Both the position numbers and the translations under genes were made by a program. Under the pieces are notes generated by a model, which had not been told where the DNA came from, did no database searches, and saw only the letters and a list, made by a program, of their open reading frames with translations. Positions 9,501 through 17,048 of a DNA stretch of 53,444 bases are shown here, piece after piece. This DNA comes from a virus. Each line of letters starts with the position of its first letter. Position 1 is the stretch's first letter. The DNA is taken from positions 1 to 53,444 of the IMG/VR virus record IMGVR_UViG_3300030329_003629. One strand, written 5' to 3'.

Positions 9501-12041
9501 CTCTACTTGATTCTCTAACTCAATTAACTCAGCTTGTTGTTTTTTAGTTAACTGTTTATTATACTGATTTATTTCATTATTAAGTTCTTGTTGTCTTAAT
9601 AAATTTCCTAACAACTTTTGTTTCTGCGAAGTAGGTAGATTGGCAGGAATTTGATTCATCACTCCTACCACCTGATCATAGTCGGCAATTATTTTTTTAC
9701 CCTCACTCTCTGTAATTTCATTATTTAAAATTCTTTGTTTGGTTTTTTCTATAAACGCCTCTCGTACTACAGGTTCATTATGCACCTCTTCAAACATCTC
9801 AAAAACACCAGGGTCTAATTGTGTAAAGTCTCCAGTAGATGCCGCAAAAGATATCGCGGGGATAGTTCCTATTACGAAACCTCCAACCATCTCTTGAGCT
9901 CCCGCTCTTATAACTTGCTTTACTCCATCGGTAAAACTCTCAGGAGTAGTAAACATATCTTTATCTTTTACCGCATTATATACTTCTTTAAAAGTTATGT
10001 CAGCTACTTCTTGAGCCAGCCCTGTTTCAAACTCCGCTAACCCTGCAGCCGTTACTATTAAAGTTCCTTGAGCAACCATATTATCCACTTCTTTCTTAAC
10101 TACCTGCCTAAAGTTTTTCCCGGTAATATTTTTGCCATGCTTATTCATGACTCTCATTAAAACTTTATTAGCCACCCCTTTTTGAGCTAAAGCATTTCTC
10201 AATCCCACATTTTCTAATACACCTACGACTATCCCTAAGGGGATAGTGAACACTGCTTTTTCCGCCTCACTAATATTAGCAAAATCAGGATCGTTCTGCA
10301 TTTCTTCATTTAAATGGTCTTCAACTTGCGATATCATGTTTACCACACGAATAGGTGTAGGCCCTAACATAGCAGGTACCGATTCCATTACTCCTATTAA
10401 AGCTCCTCCCCAAAAACCTTTTTTAGTTTCTGCGGTATACTCTCGCGTTACATCCTGGTATCCCACCACCTCTCTCAGTCCCTTTCGGGTGGCGTCTAAC
10501 ATACCCATCTTTCCATCATAATCTGGGTAATTAGCAAAAGCTGAAAACGGATTTGGGACTTGCTCTTCTCCTGCTTCTACATCATATTTTACCGCTTTAC
10601 GAGCTTCATCTCTAATTTCTTTTTCTATATCATCTAATAAAGAAGTGGTTACTGTTCGGGTAGTCTCCATGAATTCAAAATCTTCCTCCACTTCTGTTGA
10701 TGTACCAACTGTATCTTTAATTAATTGTTTTATTCTTTCAAATTCTTCAGGGTCCTTTATGATTTCTTCTATTCGTTCAGCTGTATACGTATCCCCTAAG
10801 GCTCCCGCTTCCTTAGCCTTCATTAATACTTTTCTTCTATAGGTTTGTGGAGATACCACAAAACCTTCTAAGGGTCCTACGTATGATATTAGATCTATCA
10901 TTCGATTTAACTTTTGAGTGCTAAAACGAGCAACACCGTCCATCCACGCATTCCATGCAGATCCCCAAATACCCCCTTGTTCTGCCCTCATATCATACCA
11001 TCCTCCTATTTGATAATCTAAATCTTTTCCTTTTCGCGCTAACCCCTGTTCCTCTTCACCCAGAAGAGCTGCAGCTTTTAAAATATTTTCTTTTAATTGC
11101 AAAGGAGTAGTAGACATCTGATTTCCATCAGGGCCTTCTACATAAATTACTTCATTAGGATCCCTCTCATCTAACTTGTTCTGATCATAAAAAGTTTTAG
11201 CCTGTAGATACTGAGCAAGATTATCTCTATATGTTTGAGTTTCTTCCTGAAACTCTTTAATAGAGTTCTCTACCGCTTTCTGTGTTTGAATTTTTTCTCT
11301 CTTTTGAAGATATCCTTCTTCAATACTTTGTAAAGCGGTACTTTCTTTTCTGTTTTCTTTTAAGAAGTTTATTAATTTTTCCGCTCCTTTACTTTCAAAT
11401 CCTAACAAGTTTCCAGTAGCTGGATCTAAATCAATAGTAATTTCTTCATCATTATAAGCCGTAACTTTCATAGCGTCCCGGACGCCGGTTGGCTCAAACT
11501 CAAAACCATAATCATTAAAATGATAATTCATTAACGGAACTACAGTGTGCTCTTCTTCATCAATAAGTTCTGCGTTAATTTGTTGTAGAGACTGTGTAAA
11601 AAAATCATCCCCTATATCATCACTGCTTTCAAATTGAGATGTAGGGTCGGAAGAAAAAGATTCAGGAACTTCAATCTCTGGTGTATCTATTTCTATTCCC
11701 GTTATACCAGTGTCAGTAACAGTAGGTTGTTCAACATCAAGACTTTCGGGTGGATCGGAAAAAACCGATGAGGGTGATTCTTCCTCTTGAATTTCGGTAT
11801 CGGATTCCATAACTTCCTCTTCCCCAGCGCCAGTCCCAACGGGCTTTTTTTTTTCATCAACACCCATTAAGATAGAAAAATCCTCAACAGTTCCGTTATA
11901 TCCTGTCCTTACAAAGTATTCAAAGGTAGCAGTAAGAGCCTCTTCATTACTCTTTACTAACTCTTCATAGTCTACAATGGTACCATTATATCCTGTCTTT
12001 ACAAAATAATCAAACCCGGCCTGGATAGCTTCTTCATTCAT
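3591..12041 (-). CDS. Giant polyvalent virion protein with metallopeptidase motif (2816 aa)
   Basis: Residues 1-60 hold two copies of a 33-residue repeat (YFVKTGYNGT and YFVRTGYNGT), followed by an acidic low-complexity linker to about residue 160. Helical and hydrophobic stretches then lead to a zinc-protease motif GHEVMH (HEVMH at residues 1084-1088). An unrecognised globular domain (about 1230-1500), a long charged coiled-coil region (about 1560-2000) and a C-terminal hydrophobic block follow. The last 45 residues repeat a short motif of the form (K)(D/N)xxIF four times. Such multi-domain proteins are packed in heads and ejected into the host. I see no DxDxD RNA-polymerase motif of the type found in crAss-phage giant proteins. 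It probably acts at genome entry; the peptidase may process phage or host proteins. Confidence 0.8.
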   Translation of the reverse strand: MNEEAIQAGFDYFVKTGYNGTIVDYEELVKSNEEALTATFEYFVRTGYNGTVEDFSILMGVDEKKKPVGTGAGEEEVMESDTEIQEEESPSSVFSDPPESLDVEQPTVTDTGITGIEIDTPEIEVPESFSSDPTSQFESSDDIGDDFFTQSLQQINAELIDEEEHTVVPLMNYHFNDYGFEFEPTGVRDAMKVTAYNDEEITIDLDPATGNLLGFESKGAEKLINFLKENRKESTALQSIEEGYLQKREKIQTQKAVENSIKEFQEETQTYRDNLAQYLQAKTFYDQNKLDERDPNEVIYVEGPDGNQMSTTPLQLKENILKAAALLGEEEQGLARKGKDLDYQIGGWYDMRAEQGGIWGSAWNAWMDGVARFSTQKLNRMIDLISYVGPLEGFVVSPQTYRRKVLMKAKEAGALGDTYTAERIEEIIKDPEEFERIKQLIKDTVGTSTEVEEDFEFMETTRTVTTSLLDDIEKEIRDEARKAVKYDVEAGEEQVPNPFSAFANYPDYDGKMGMLDATRKGLREVVGYQDVTREYTAETKKGFWGGALIGVMESVPAMLGPTPIRVVNMISQVEDHLNEEMQNDPDFANISEAEKAVFTIPLGIVVGVLENVGLRNALAQKGVANKVLMRVMNKHGKNITGKNFRQVVKKEVDNMVAQGTLIVTAAGLAEFETGLAQEVADITFKEVYNAVKDKDMFTTPESFTDGVKQVIRAGAQEMVGGFVIGTIPAISFAASTGDFTQLDPGVFEMFEEVHNEPVVREAFIEKTKQRILNNEITESEGKKIIADYDQVVGVMNQIPANLPTSQKQKLLGNLLRQQELNNEINQYNKQLTKKQQAELIELENQVEVIQREGQAQIDKDKADAELTTQAINELKEEGVENPTPEQIKNKKDAIQESSPESVDVQVQTEDGRKVGDGDTKRAPSKTSKQKKTPDSRTETEKEVEDLTAIFDEKSGKKEQTEQEQETTEKAVVVDNENDNVTITKSDGTTVSLPGVSVSDNVTVTETAGDPKAVRIIPSLLRQAKNAGLAIAKLIPDLNIVVHATEDAYNQAVSEGSKGKKGSFSLNTNTIHINAPKANTRTVGHEVMHAVLLKKLGIDSKKYSAVTGRMLQSVIKGLPKDSNLKEVIESFAKDYAVEEQNEEKVAELFGYLSAAYTQLDGPTKNIVKRWLQKVAKAVGLPVNITEFTKEEADMIEFFNTVSKKVREGTEVTEGDIEVIEDGTAPIGDPTTINEPSTKEKNQIEFKESYDMSLVTPENKIDLLKLIDDIVAKDQKVWFWVADQLGKGEFNGIEMDAGPSYALDPTNLAANIIWASGMTPKAMANNVEKADYIFIISGSPQASKLFNKKVFDAFANKLGDYGVFKKEALATNPVKAVRDILEKHDSWPSIRRDGNGRKGLLKAIVAQEQTPNTEFHKLVKSKDGFINLDELRDGFYRDNNFEQNDVMLVLKPTEVGGKSKHSTYETNILGEVVGVPDIKLDAFEIMPESLKAKYEGKELGKPAKAQVVAPYGTGVKKISKPKKKTQEKAQKASVEKLAAFYQMKSNGIIWPQGVDPNALNAWANALGFTVERTRGDRGQTTSYKLKKDGKTYRPPREKAQRNVDEKAQKTFNKFDTPLEIITTARDLNFTDAAILDYLTRVRKFTKTEVRELMKINADLLSVIPPSLGNIKGGMKAGVKLFQKVSNFYNKLQTKNAKAKVKLTEQEMMDETMEFLREQAGYKSVAEPGVKGMSTEQSLLMIDIARALGGKQSTNLNEAIRNARIILKAKTKGQRQLKKVQRELRNFMRKTLPKDIYTKQEALKLMRKIEQANNDNIQEIMNEVMEFAAEKNNVRLEASIQALLDPKKTVKKISNILKGVKIDEDTRKRIASIKRRIEKGAKKTEDEVLKYIAELQQEYNEINEKPVKLEGDYTAMADLQIVMNMVSASNLMGNNDLTKVNVLAGVEAELKQMFLTGRTMLKDQLQEAHLEYRRQFEEVYKDITGRRESFRDQALKELQEAGIEKPTEAEIQDKITDIIENIKEQLPEDRQYAQNKDAIRSRGRKLIDGVFRTLGNIMNKHSDLFLIMDKISKLPADLFEGVTQKEVTDRIDRASRLFKERMLMNEALIIFKYQELFGKKYKKIVGSFTNKVPNVIFRDAKKVQDAEAAYKDNPTAENNRKLEQEILRQGIGLSPNQMYYLYNQYKDSQNHPGFEAQFGPDYQRIMKDITTELETNYPELKEFADWQVDVLYPSLYNHYNEAYQDIYRTQMPYNVNYAGMVYRDGVEPEGVDLLSGSTQYHNVVAANSTKMRENNKRPIKAMDGTDALFTYMRDMEYFAAYARPVNDINKLFTNPIIKETIENLYGGNVNEMIEAAIQKLANKGMFKSNVRFDSYVNIMQDLFITSRLGINPVVTLKQLTSFITYANDIGFANWIKNAAIGRLGKGQSVSAVWKEIAENSVYMQDRDARSITKALEMYTDKRLGDKDWIRSATGLRVDQRESLVDALMYTTRLGDRGAIYLGGVPNYVYYKNQALEAGKTEKEAIDIAIRKWERDTKRTQQSTDLQDRDYYQTQDAYMRAINMFLTTPKQYLRKEVYAIRNFYKLLKSGGKEGKGTKMQNARTFFTYHVVMPMLFQYVANGFPGLLADWDDEDESDLARAAILGNVNGLLILGEVAVNLAHIFQGKPLSFLGFKNLPVVTQFEEVFKNLYKWLNTKDPTKKEEAGFKALMELGQFTGMPLRNISKIFENLEKLAKGGEDPAKIIMRLFNFSEYQIQSEAERKRNNKRKRKTKKKVKKEVEDNTIFKDSKKDESTIFPKGKKDDNRIFDTGKKNDNRIFK

Positions 12042-12043
12042 TA

Positions 12044-13894
12044 TTATTCGTCAGTTTTGGTATTAAAGCCTGCTCCTGTCTCATCACCTCCCTTATTTTT
12101 TTGATCCTCTATAGCTTTTAGAATTGACTCTTGCATCCACGTAGCTACCTCCGCACTCTTCTTATCAAACACATCTTTTAATTTATACTTATTTTTTCCT
12201 ATACTAAAAGTCATAGTATTACCATCCATACTAACCGAGCCCATACCTAATCCTTTTGGATAGAAGTTTTCTTGCTTTAGAAGTTCACTAAATACTCGGA
12301 CTACTTGGTCGTTAGTCTCTTGGGGCCAAGAAATATTTGGTCCTAAGTCTGACTGTCTTGCCCAGTCTGCTATAGTCACTTCATTTCCATCTTTATCTGT
12401 TACCAGTGCCTGTGTATCATATTCAATAGATTTTTTAGGACCACTTATCGTCTGTATATTTCTTGTTGTCTCTCTCCCTTGAAGTTCCTTGCTACCTCCT
12501 GCATCGAGCCATGCGTCAAATTCCGCATCAGATAATCCGGATGCTTTCCACAATAACCTCATAGATTCTTCGGGGCTTTTATCTTCAGTGTTAATTTCTA
12601 AAGGATCTCTTCCAGGATAGGTAACTATAAACCCAGTCTCTGTTTGTTCTATATCACTGATTGCTCCATTACTTGCATCCACTAAATATCTTAGTCCTGC
12701 CGCTGATTCATCTGCATCTCCCGATACTGCTAACATTAGATTCTTACCTCGAGAAAGAAGTGTCTTATCTTTATCTCCCTTCGCAATAGAAGCCGCACTT
12801 CGTTGTTGAGGAGGGAATTCTTTCATAGTTTCTTCTCTTCCTAACTTAGCTTTAAGAGAGTCTACTAAAAATTTCTTAGCTGCTTTTTTCTGCCCCTCGG
12901 TAATAGCTGGTTCTACTATCACTCCATTTTCTTTATATCCCATAACAATGATAGGGTTTTGCTCTTCTCTACCTTTATTATCTTGATTCCATTGATCGAA
13001 CTCTTCTTGAGACCCTGCTCTAAACTTTTCTCCTTTATCATTAGTAATATTATTATCAGCGATTATACTACCTATACTCATATTATCTTTCATCGCCGCA
13101 TCTGCTTTAAGATTTATATAATCTTCAGCTTCAGGTGTTTGCATAAAGTCATCAATAGTAACTACTGCTCTGCTGCTTCCGTCTTTTCCTTGAGTAGTGG
13201 CATTTCCTGCTGTAATATAGTCTCCTAATTCATTGGAAGACTGAGTGATCCAGTCTCCAACATTTACTTTATTGATTTCCTGTTTACTAATAGCAGTCAT
13301 TCTATTGATACTAATTAAATCATCAGGACCAGTAAGGAGATTGCCATTTTCATCTATACGTCCAAAAGCTAAATTTCCTGTGTCAGGATTAGTAACTAAC
13401 TGTAAATTACTTAAGTTTCCAAAAGACTCCATTCTCTCCCCTAAGTATTGTTCTAAAGAACTGGACTCTCCACCTTGCATTCTCTCAGTGTATCTTTTAA
13501 AATCAGTATCCCAGCTCTTAGCATTTTTTTCAAACTGAGTAAACCCTGAACTTATATTATTTTTTATTTTCTGAAAATCTTGCGGACGTATCTCTCCTCT
13601 TTTCATTCTTTGTTCTGCTTCATAGATAGCATTAGCAGCATTGTTAGCTCCGTCAATAGTCATATCCATTAACGTCTTATTATCGAGCGCGTCTAATTCA
13701 TTAAGCTTTTTTAAATTCTCAGCGGTATCCTTATCAATTTCATCTTTTCGTTTTTGCCTATCATCTCTAACAGCCGCAAAGGCATCCGTAATTGTTTTAG
13801 CATGTTCCGCCCAATTTATAGTGCTTCCTTCTCGAGGGGCTACATAAGTATCAAAATCTATATCTCGTTTTGCTTTAGTAGGATCTATAGCCAT
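12044..13894 (-). CDS. Probable internal virion (ejected) protein, 616 aa
   Basis: A 616-residue acidic protein. The first 150 residues are charged and helical with coiled-coil character; the middle and C-terminal parts alternate helices with Gly/Asn turns and end in a polar tail. There are no catalytic motifs, signal peptide or membrane segments. It lies two bases from both neighbours, between an internal-protein-like gene and the giant polyvalent gene. By analogy with podovirus internal core proteins it is inferred to be a head-packaged or tail-lumen protein. No family assignment is possible by eye. Confidence 0.6.
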   Translation of the reverse strand: MAIDPTKAKRDIDFDTYVAPREGSTINWAEHAKTITDAFAAVRDDRQKRKDEIDKDTAENLKKLNELDALDNKTLMDMTIDGANNAANAIYEAEQRMKRGEIRPQDFQKIKNNISSGFTQFEKNAKSWDTDFKRYTERMQGGESSSLEQYLGERMESFGNLSNLQLVTNPDTGNLAFGRIDENGNLLTGPDDLISINRMTAISKQEINKVNVGDWITQSSNELGDYITAGNATTQGKDGSSRAVVTIDDFMQTPEAEDYINLKADAAMKDNMSIGSIIADNNITNDKGEKFRAGSQEEFDQWNQDNKGREEQNPIIVMGYKENGVIVEPAITEGQKKAAKKFLVDSLKAKLGREETMKEFPPQQRSAASIAKGDKDKTLLSRGKNLMLAVSGDADESAAGLRYLVDASNGAISDIEQTETGFIVTYPGRDPLEINTEDKSPEESMRLLWKASGLSDAEFDAWLDAGGSKELQGRETTRNIQTISGPKKSIEYDTQALVTDKDGNEVTIADWARQSDLGPNISWPQETNDQVVRVFSELLKQENFYPKGLGMGSVSMDGNTMTFSIGKNKYKLKDVFDKKSAEVATWMQESILKAIEDQKNKGGDETGAGFNTKTDE

Positions 13895-13896
13895 TT

Positions 13897-14877
13897 TTAT
13901 ATTTCTTTAAATTCAACATCAATCATGGCGTAATTTACCATATCATACTCCCCTACTCTAATAACTGCCGCTTGATCAATTTCATCTGACATAACTCCTT
14001 GGTACATTCCTTCTTCGTTTTTATATTTAAAGCTGTATATATTTAAACCACTTGGTGATTGACCAATTAAGTTAATGTTTTCTTTTAACCTTCTATCAGA
14101 AAAAATATTAGACGTTGGAGATAATCCACTTGTAAAATCCCTCTGCAGGAAAGATCCAAATTGTGAGGGTTGGCCGCCGCTCAAAGAAAGATGAGACATA
14201 GGACCACCTCCTCCTCCGCCACTCAATGAAAGAGGAGACGAAGTACCTCCGCCGCCGCCGCCACTCAATGAAAGTCCTGCACTACTCAGATCAGCACCTC
14301 CTCCTGTTGGTGTTGGTTTAGCTTTTCCTGGAAATAATGGAACCATCGAGGCTACTCCTGTAACTACACCTGCTGCCCCTTGAATTCCTTGTTGCATAGC
14401 GTCTGCTCGTGCTTTTTGCGCATCTGCCGCGATTTGTTTTTGTTCTTTAGCATAAGCCACATCCATCTCCATTAACTGTTGATTAATTGCATCTTTGGAT
14501 TGAGCTTTAGTAGCTTGTAATCCCGCTACCTCTTTCCCCATAGCAATACGCTGCTGTTCAGCTTGCTCGGCTGAGGTTGCTCCCACCCGGCCCGCTCCAG
14601 CGGCTAATGCCCGAGCATCTCCTTCTTGAAGTGCCTCAGTAGTTTGTTGTGCGACTGCTAAATTGTTTTCAAATTCCGCATCATATGCGTCTAAAGGAAT
14701 AGTAAGTCCTTCATAAAAATCAGTTTCTGCTTTTTTTCTTGCATCCTCCATTGCTTTTTTAGCCTCGGCTGCTGCCTCTTCTCCTTCTCTTTTTGCTTTT
14801 GCTGCTGCGGAAAAACCTTGGTATGCGGAGTATCCCGCGGATGCGATACCTACTACTGCTGTCGTTACTGCTGCCAT
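13897..14877 (-). CDS. Internal virion protein with short C-terminal S74-like chaperone domain
   Basis: A 326-residue protein. Residues 1-175 are Ala-rich helices resembling the small internal core proteins of podoviruses. Residues about 190-240 are Gly-rich and carry three SLSGG repeats. The last 67 residues start with SDRRLKENI (260-268) and continue as a short S74-like intramolecular chaperone, a domain that in fibres trims itself off at the Ser before the Asp. The Gly-rich linker looks like a hinge in front of that domain. Whether it self-cleaves is not known, because the module is shorter than in classic tailspikes. Confidence 0.7.
   Translation of the reverse strand: MAAVTTAVVGIASAGYSAYQGFSAAAKAKREGEEAAAEAKKAMEDARKKAETDFYEGLTIPLDAYDAEFENNLAVAQQTTEALQEGDARALAAGAGRVGATSAEQAEQQRIAMGKEVAGLQATKAQSKDAINQQLMEMDVAYAKEQKQIAADAQKARADAMQQGIQGAAGVVTGVASMVPLFPGKAKPTPTGGGADLSSAGLSLSGGGGGGTSSPLSLSGGGGGGPMSHLSLSGGQPSQFGSFLQRDFTSGLSPTSNIFSDRRLKENINLIGQSPSGLNIYSFKYKNEEGMYQGVMSDEIDQAAVIRVGEYDMVNYAMIDVEFKEI
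14165..14280 (-). repeat. Gly-rich tandem coding repeat (SLSGGGGGG type)
   Basis: Within the 326-residue gene the sequence encodes LSLSGG three times, twice followed by a run of Gly. At DNA level this is a repeated ccactcaatgaaag (or its variant with aaag) spaced by tcc/gcc triplets. Such a repeat can expand or shrink by slippage without breaking the frame, so copy number may vary between related phages. Confidence 0.7.
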
Positions 14878-14878
14878 A

Positions 14879-15289
14879 TTATATTATTTTTATCATTTCA
14901 TGGGTGTAGGTACTACCTTCTACATACCCTATTTTTTTATAAACATTAATCAAAGGTTTATTTTTAATTAATGCGTAGACATATTTATTTCCTTTTTGTT
15001 CTGCTGTATCACTAATTGTTTTGACTAACAACTCTAATGCAGCCTTTCGGTTTTGGCGATCTTTATAATGTCTATTTGATATTATCCAATCACACCATGC
15101 TGCTTTAGCATTTGTAAGATACATAAATCCTGCACATATAGGTGTATCTTTATCATAAACAATAAATCCTCCGTTCCCATTCTCTGGTAAAAAGTCTTTA
15201 GATGGAGGTGTCCATCTCCAATCTTTCCACCAATCACATAGAATATTATCGTAATCTCCTTCCTTTAGTGGTAATACATTTAATTTCAT
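14879..15289 (-). CDS. GNAT-like acetyltransferase
   Basis: A 136-residue protein with the strand and helix order of GNAT folds: FIVYDKDTPICAGFMYL, then WCDWIIS, a basic helix starting RKAALELLVKTI, and the terminal INVYKKIGYVEGS that fits the last strands near acetyl-CoA. The classic Q/RxxGxG/A loop is degenerate. Related small GNAT-like genes occur among podovirus tail genes, where the role is unclear. A TATCTTTG box ends only five bases before the ATG, so the gene may have its own leaderless transcript. Confidence 0.7.
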   Translation of the reverse strand: MKLNVLPLKEGDYDNILCDWWKDWRWTPPSKDFLPENGNGGFIVYDKDTPICAGFMYLTNAKAAWCDWIISNRHYKDRQNRKAALELLVKTISDTAEQKGNKYVYALIKNKPLINVYKKIGYVEGSTYTHEMIKII

Positions 15290-15294
15290 TACCG

Positions 15295-15302
15295 CAAAGA
15301 TA
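15295..15302 (-). promoter_or_regulatory. TATCTTTG -7 promoter box upstream of GNAT-like gene
   Basis: Exact match to the Bacteroidota -7 consensus TAnnTTTG on the minus strand. Only CGGTA separates it from the ATG, so transcription would start at or next to the start codon. No clear TTG at the -33 position. Confidence 0.5.
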
Positions 15303-15309
15303 ATAAATT

Positions 15310-16089
15310 CTACGGATAACTTTTCATCACACTACTACCTACAGAAAACAATTCTACTGCAGCCGTATTAGTATTTTGTAAGGTAAACTGCATAAAATAT
15401 CCACGGGCACCATGAGACTCTGCTACCGCATTTTTCATATACATTATATAATTAGTTGCCACTACCGCGGCACTCCCTATAGTTCCCTGCACATCTACAA
15501 CGGTATCATCATAAGTAATACGATTAATATCTCTATCTATTGCCGTTACTTGACCTAAATAAGTTATTACCCCTGCTACAGATGTATATACATAATCACC
15601 AATAGATAATAGACTTCCAATCTCAAAAACAAAATCCATTGTAACCGCAGGTGTTGCTCCCCCTACTACATCTACCGGACCAATACCGTTAGCTGATCGG
15701 GCATTCCAATTAATTGTAGTTTCATTTTCTCTTAGATAAGTAAAAAATTCTCTTTCTTTTTCTACAAACTCAGTAGCTAACATAGACCCACTACCTAATT
15801 CAGTAAATAAAGCAGTACAAGCCCATCTATCATCACTCTCGTATGACATGGTTTTAAATAATTTAATAGTCTGAGGTTCCGTATTAAAGACCGCTGTAAT
15901 CTCAGAGTTATATTGGGTATTATAATAATTATTCCGCGTCTCATTAGTGTTATGTCTAAAAAGATTCCCACCATTAAAACTATAAAAATAACTATTCATC
16001 CCTACCATATACTCTGGTATATAAGAATAGAAAGAAGGCCACCCTTTTGCTTCTTCACTGTACGATAATGTTTTTGGTCCTAAAGGCAT
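15310..16089 (-). CDS. Tail/virion structural protein
   Basis: A 259-residue protein with a long conserved-looking N-terminal part rich in Tyr, Trp and Asn (GWPSFYSYIPEYMVGMNS, NEITAVFNTEP-like stretches) and a C-terminal beta-rich part. Residues about 175-225 contain a GDYVYTS module that recurs in other virion proteins of this window. No enzyme motif. It lies one base from the 314-residue tail gene. A tail-tip or nozzle-associated role is inferred from its position next to the nozzle gene. Confidence 0.65.
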   Translation of the reverse strand: MPLGPKTLSYSEEAKGWPSFYSYIPEYMVGMNSYFYSFNGGNLFRHNTNETRNNYYNTQYNSEITAVFNTEPQTIKLFKTMSYESDDRWACTALFTELGSGSMLATEFVEKEREFFTYLRENETTINWNARSANGIGPVDVVGGATPAVTMDFVFEIGSLLSIGDYVYTSVAGVITYLGQVTAIDRDINRITYDDTVVDVQGTIGSAAVVATNYIMYMKNAVAESHGARGYFMQFTLQNTNTAAVELFSVGSSVMKSYP

Positions 16090-16090
16090 T

Positions 16091-17035
16091 TTAACAAGCT
16101 GTTATATTAATAATTACTCCATTTTCTGTTTGTACACAGTGCCATGCTCCTGAAAAAAACAAACTAAAATAACCATCCGGCGCAGGAGTTGCTCCATCTG
16201 CGTCAGCAAATAACCAGTCATTTACTGCTGGTTGACCGGGAGTTCCTGAAACAACCGCATGATACCAAGACATCCCTACTGTAGTGTTTAGACAGGCCGC
16301 AGGACAGTCAACATAATTAACTGTTCCTCCATCTACAGCATCTAAAGCTGCGGGACATATAACTTTTAAAGTCCAATCCCAAGTAGAAGGGATACTTTGA
16401 TCGGGAGTATCTATAACAAAATCTATAGTATTAAGGACGGCGGACGTTTTAGGAACTACCATGATAGTCGTTCCCCATCCAACCCCATTAGGATCTAAAT
16501 CTACCCCTCCTGATGCCTGATCAGTATATGGCCCCCATGTAGTCACTCCTCCTGTAGGGACCCATGCTCCTCCACTATATTCTTGAACAGAACCTGTATA
16601 TGTGTTACCACCACTTCCCGCTGCATTACTTACACCGCAACAATTTTCATCTCCAATTAAACCTTGTAAATAACCTCCTGGAACTAAAGGAGAAGAATAT
16701 TCACTTGCACTTACTCCATTATATGTCCATGTACATCTGGCTGTACTGGTCAGTCCTACTGTAAATTCTACTAATACAGCCCCGGTAGTATTACCTACAT
16801 CTACCGTTACTTTACTTTGAGCAAAAACATCTCCGGAAACCGAAGTACCACATGCGGTAATACATGAAATACACGGTTGAGGAGACCCTAATATCCCTCC
16901 TGCCATTTGCCGATATATACCTCCATGACCATACCATCCATCACTGGCTACAATAGTCATAGCTGCATCATCAAATAAACCGGTTGCTAAAGCAAAACTG
17001 TTTCCATCATAATAATAATCTCCTAATGTTGCCAT
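16091..17035 (-). CDS. Tail protein with Cys-containing beta modules
   Basis: A 314-residue beta-rich protein. It opens with a DGWYGHGGIYRQM type module ending in CISCITACG, then a beta-sandwich-like section between CGTSVS and VICP. It ends with a PDGYF...W...NGVIINITAC module whose Cys is the last residue. The beta-sandwich and the Cys-terminated end are also found at the C-terminus of the neighbouring nozzle protein, so the two probably arose by domain duplication. It is likely an exposed tail appendage or receptor-binding protein; the function is inferred. Confidence 0.65.
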   Translation of the reverse strand: MATLGDYYYDGNSFALATGLFDDAAMTIVASDGWYGHGGIYRQMAGGILGSPQPCISCITACGTSVSGDVFAQSKVTVDVGNTTGAVLVEFTVGLTSTARCTWTYNGVSASEYSSPLVPGGYLQGLIGDENCCGVSNAAGSGGNTYTGSVQEYSGGAWVPTGGVTTWGPYTDQASGGVDLDPNGVGWGTTIMVVPKTSAVLNTIDFVIDTPDQSIPSTWDWTLKVICPAALDAVDGGTVNYVDCPAACLNTTVGMSWYHAVVSGTPGQPAVNDWLFADADGATPAPDGYFSLFFSGAWHCVQTENGVIINITAC

Positions 17036-17048
17036 ATCTTTTAATTTT

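Noticed and set aside
5848-10842. Several plus-strand open frames opposite the giant gene
   Set aside because: They lie fully inside the 2816-residue gene, lack leaders, and have compositions typical of antisense shadows.
3591-12041. Idea that the giant protein is a crAss-type virion RNA polymerase
   Set aside because: No DxDxD-type catalytic motif is visible; the recognisable signature is a metallopeptidase HExxH instead.
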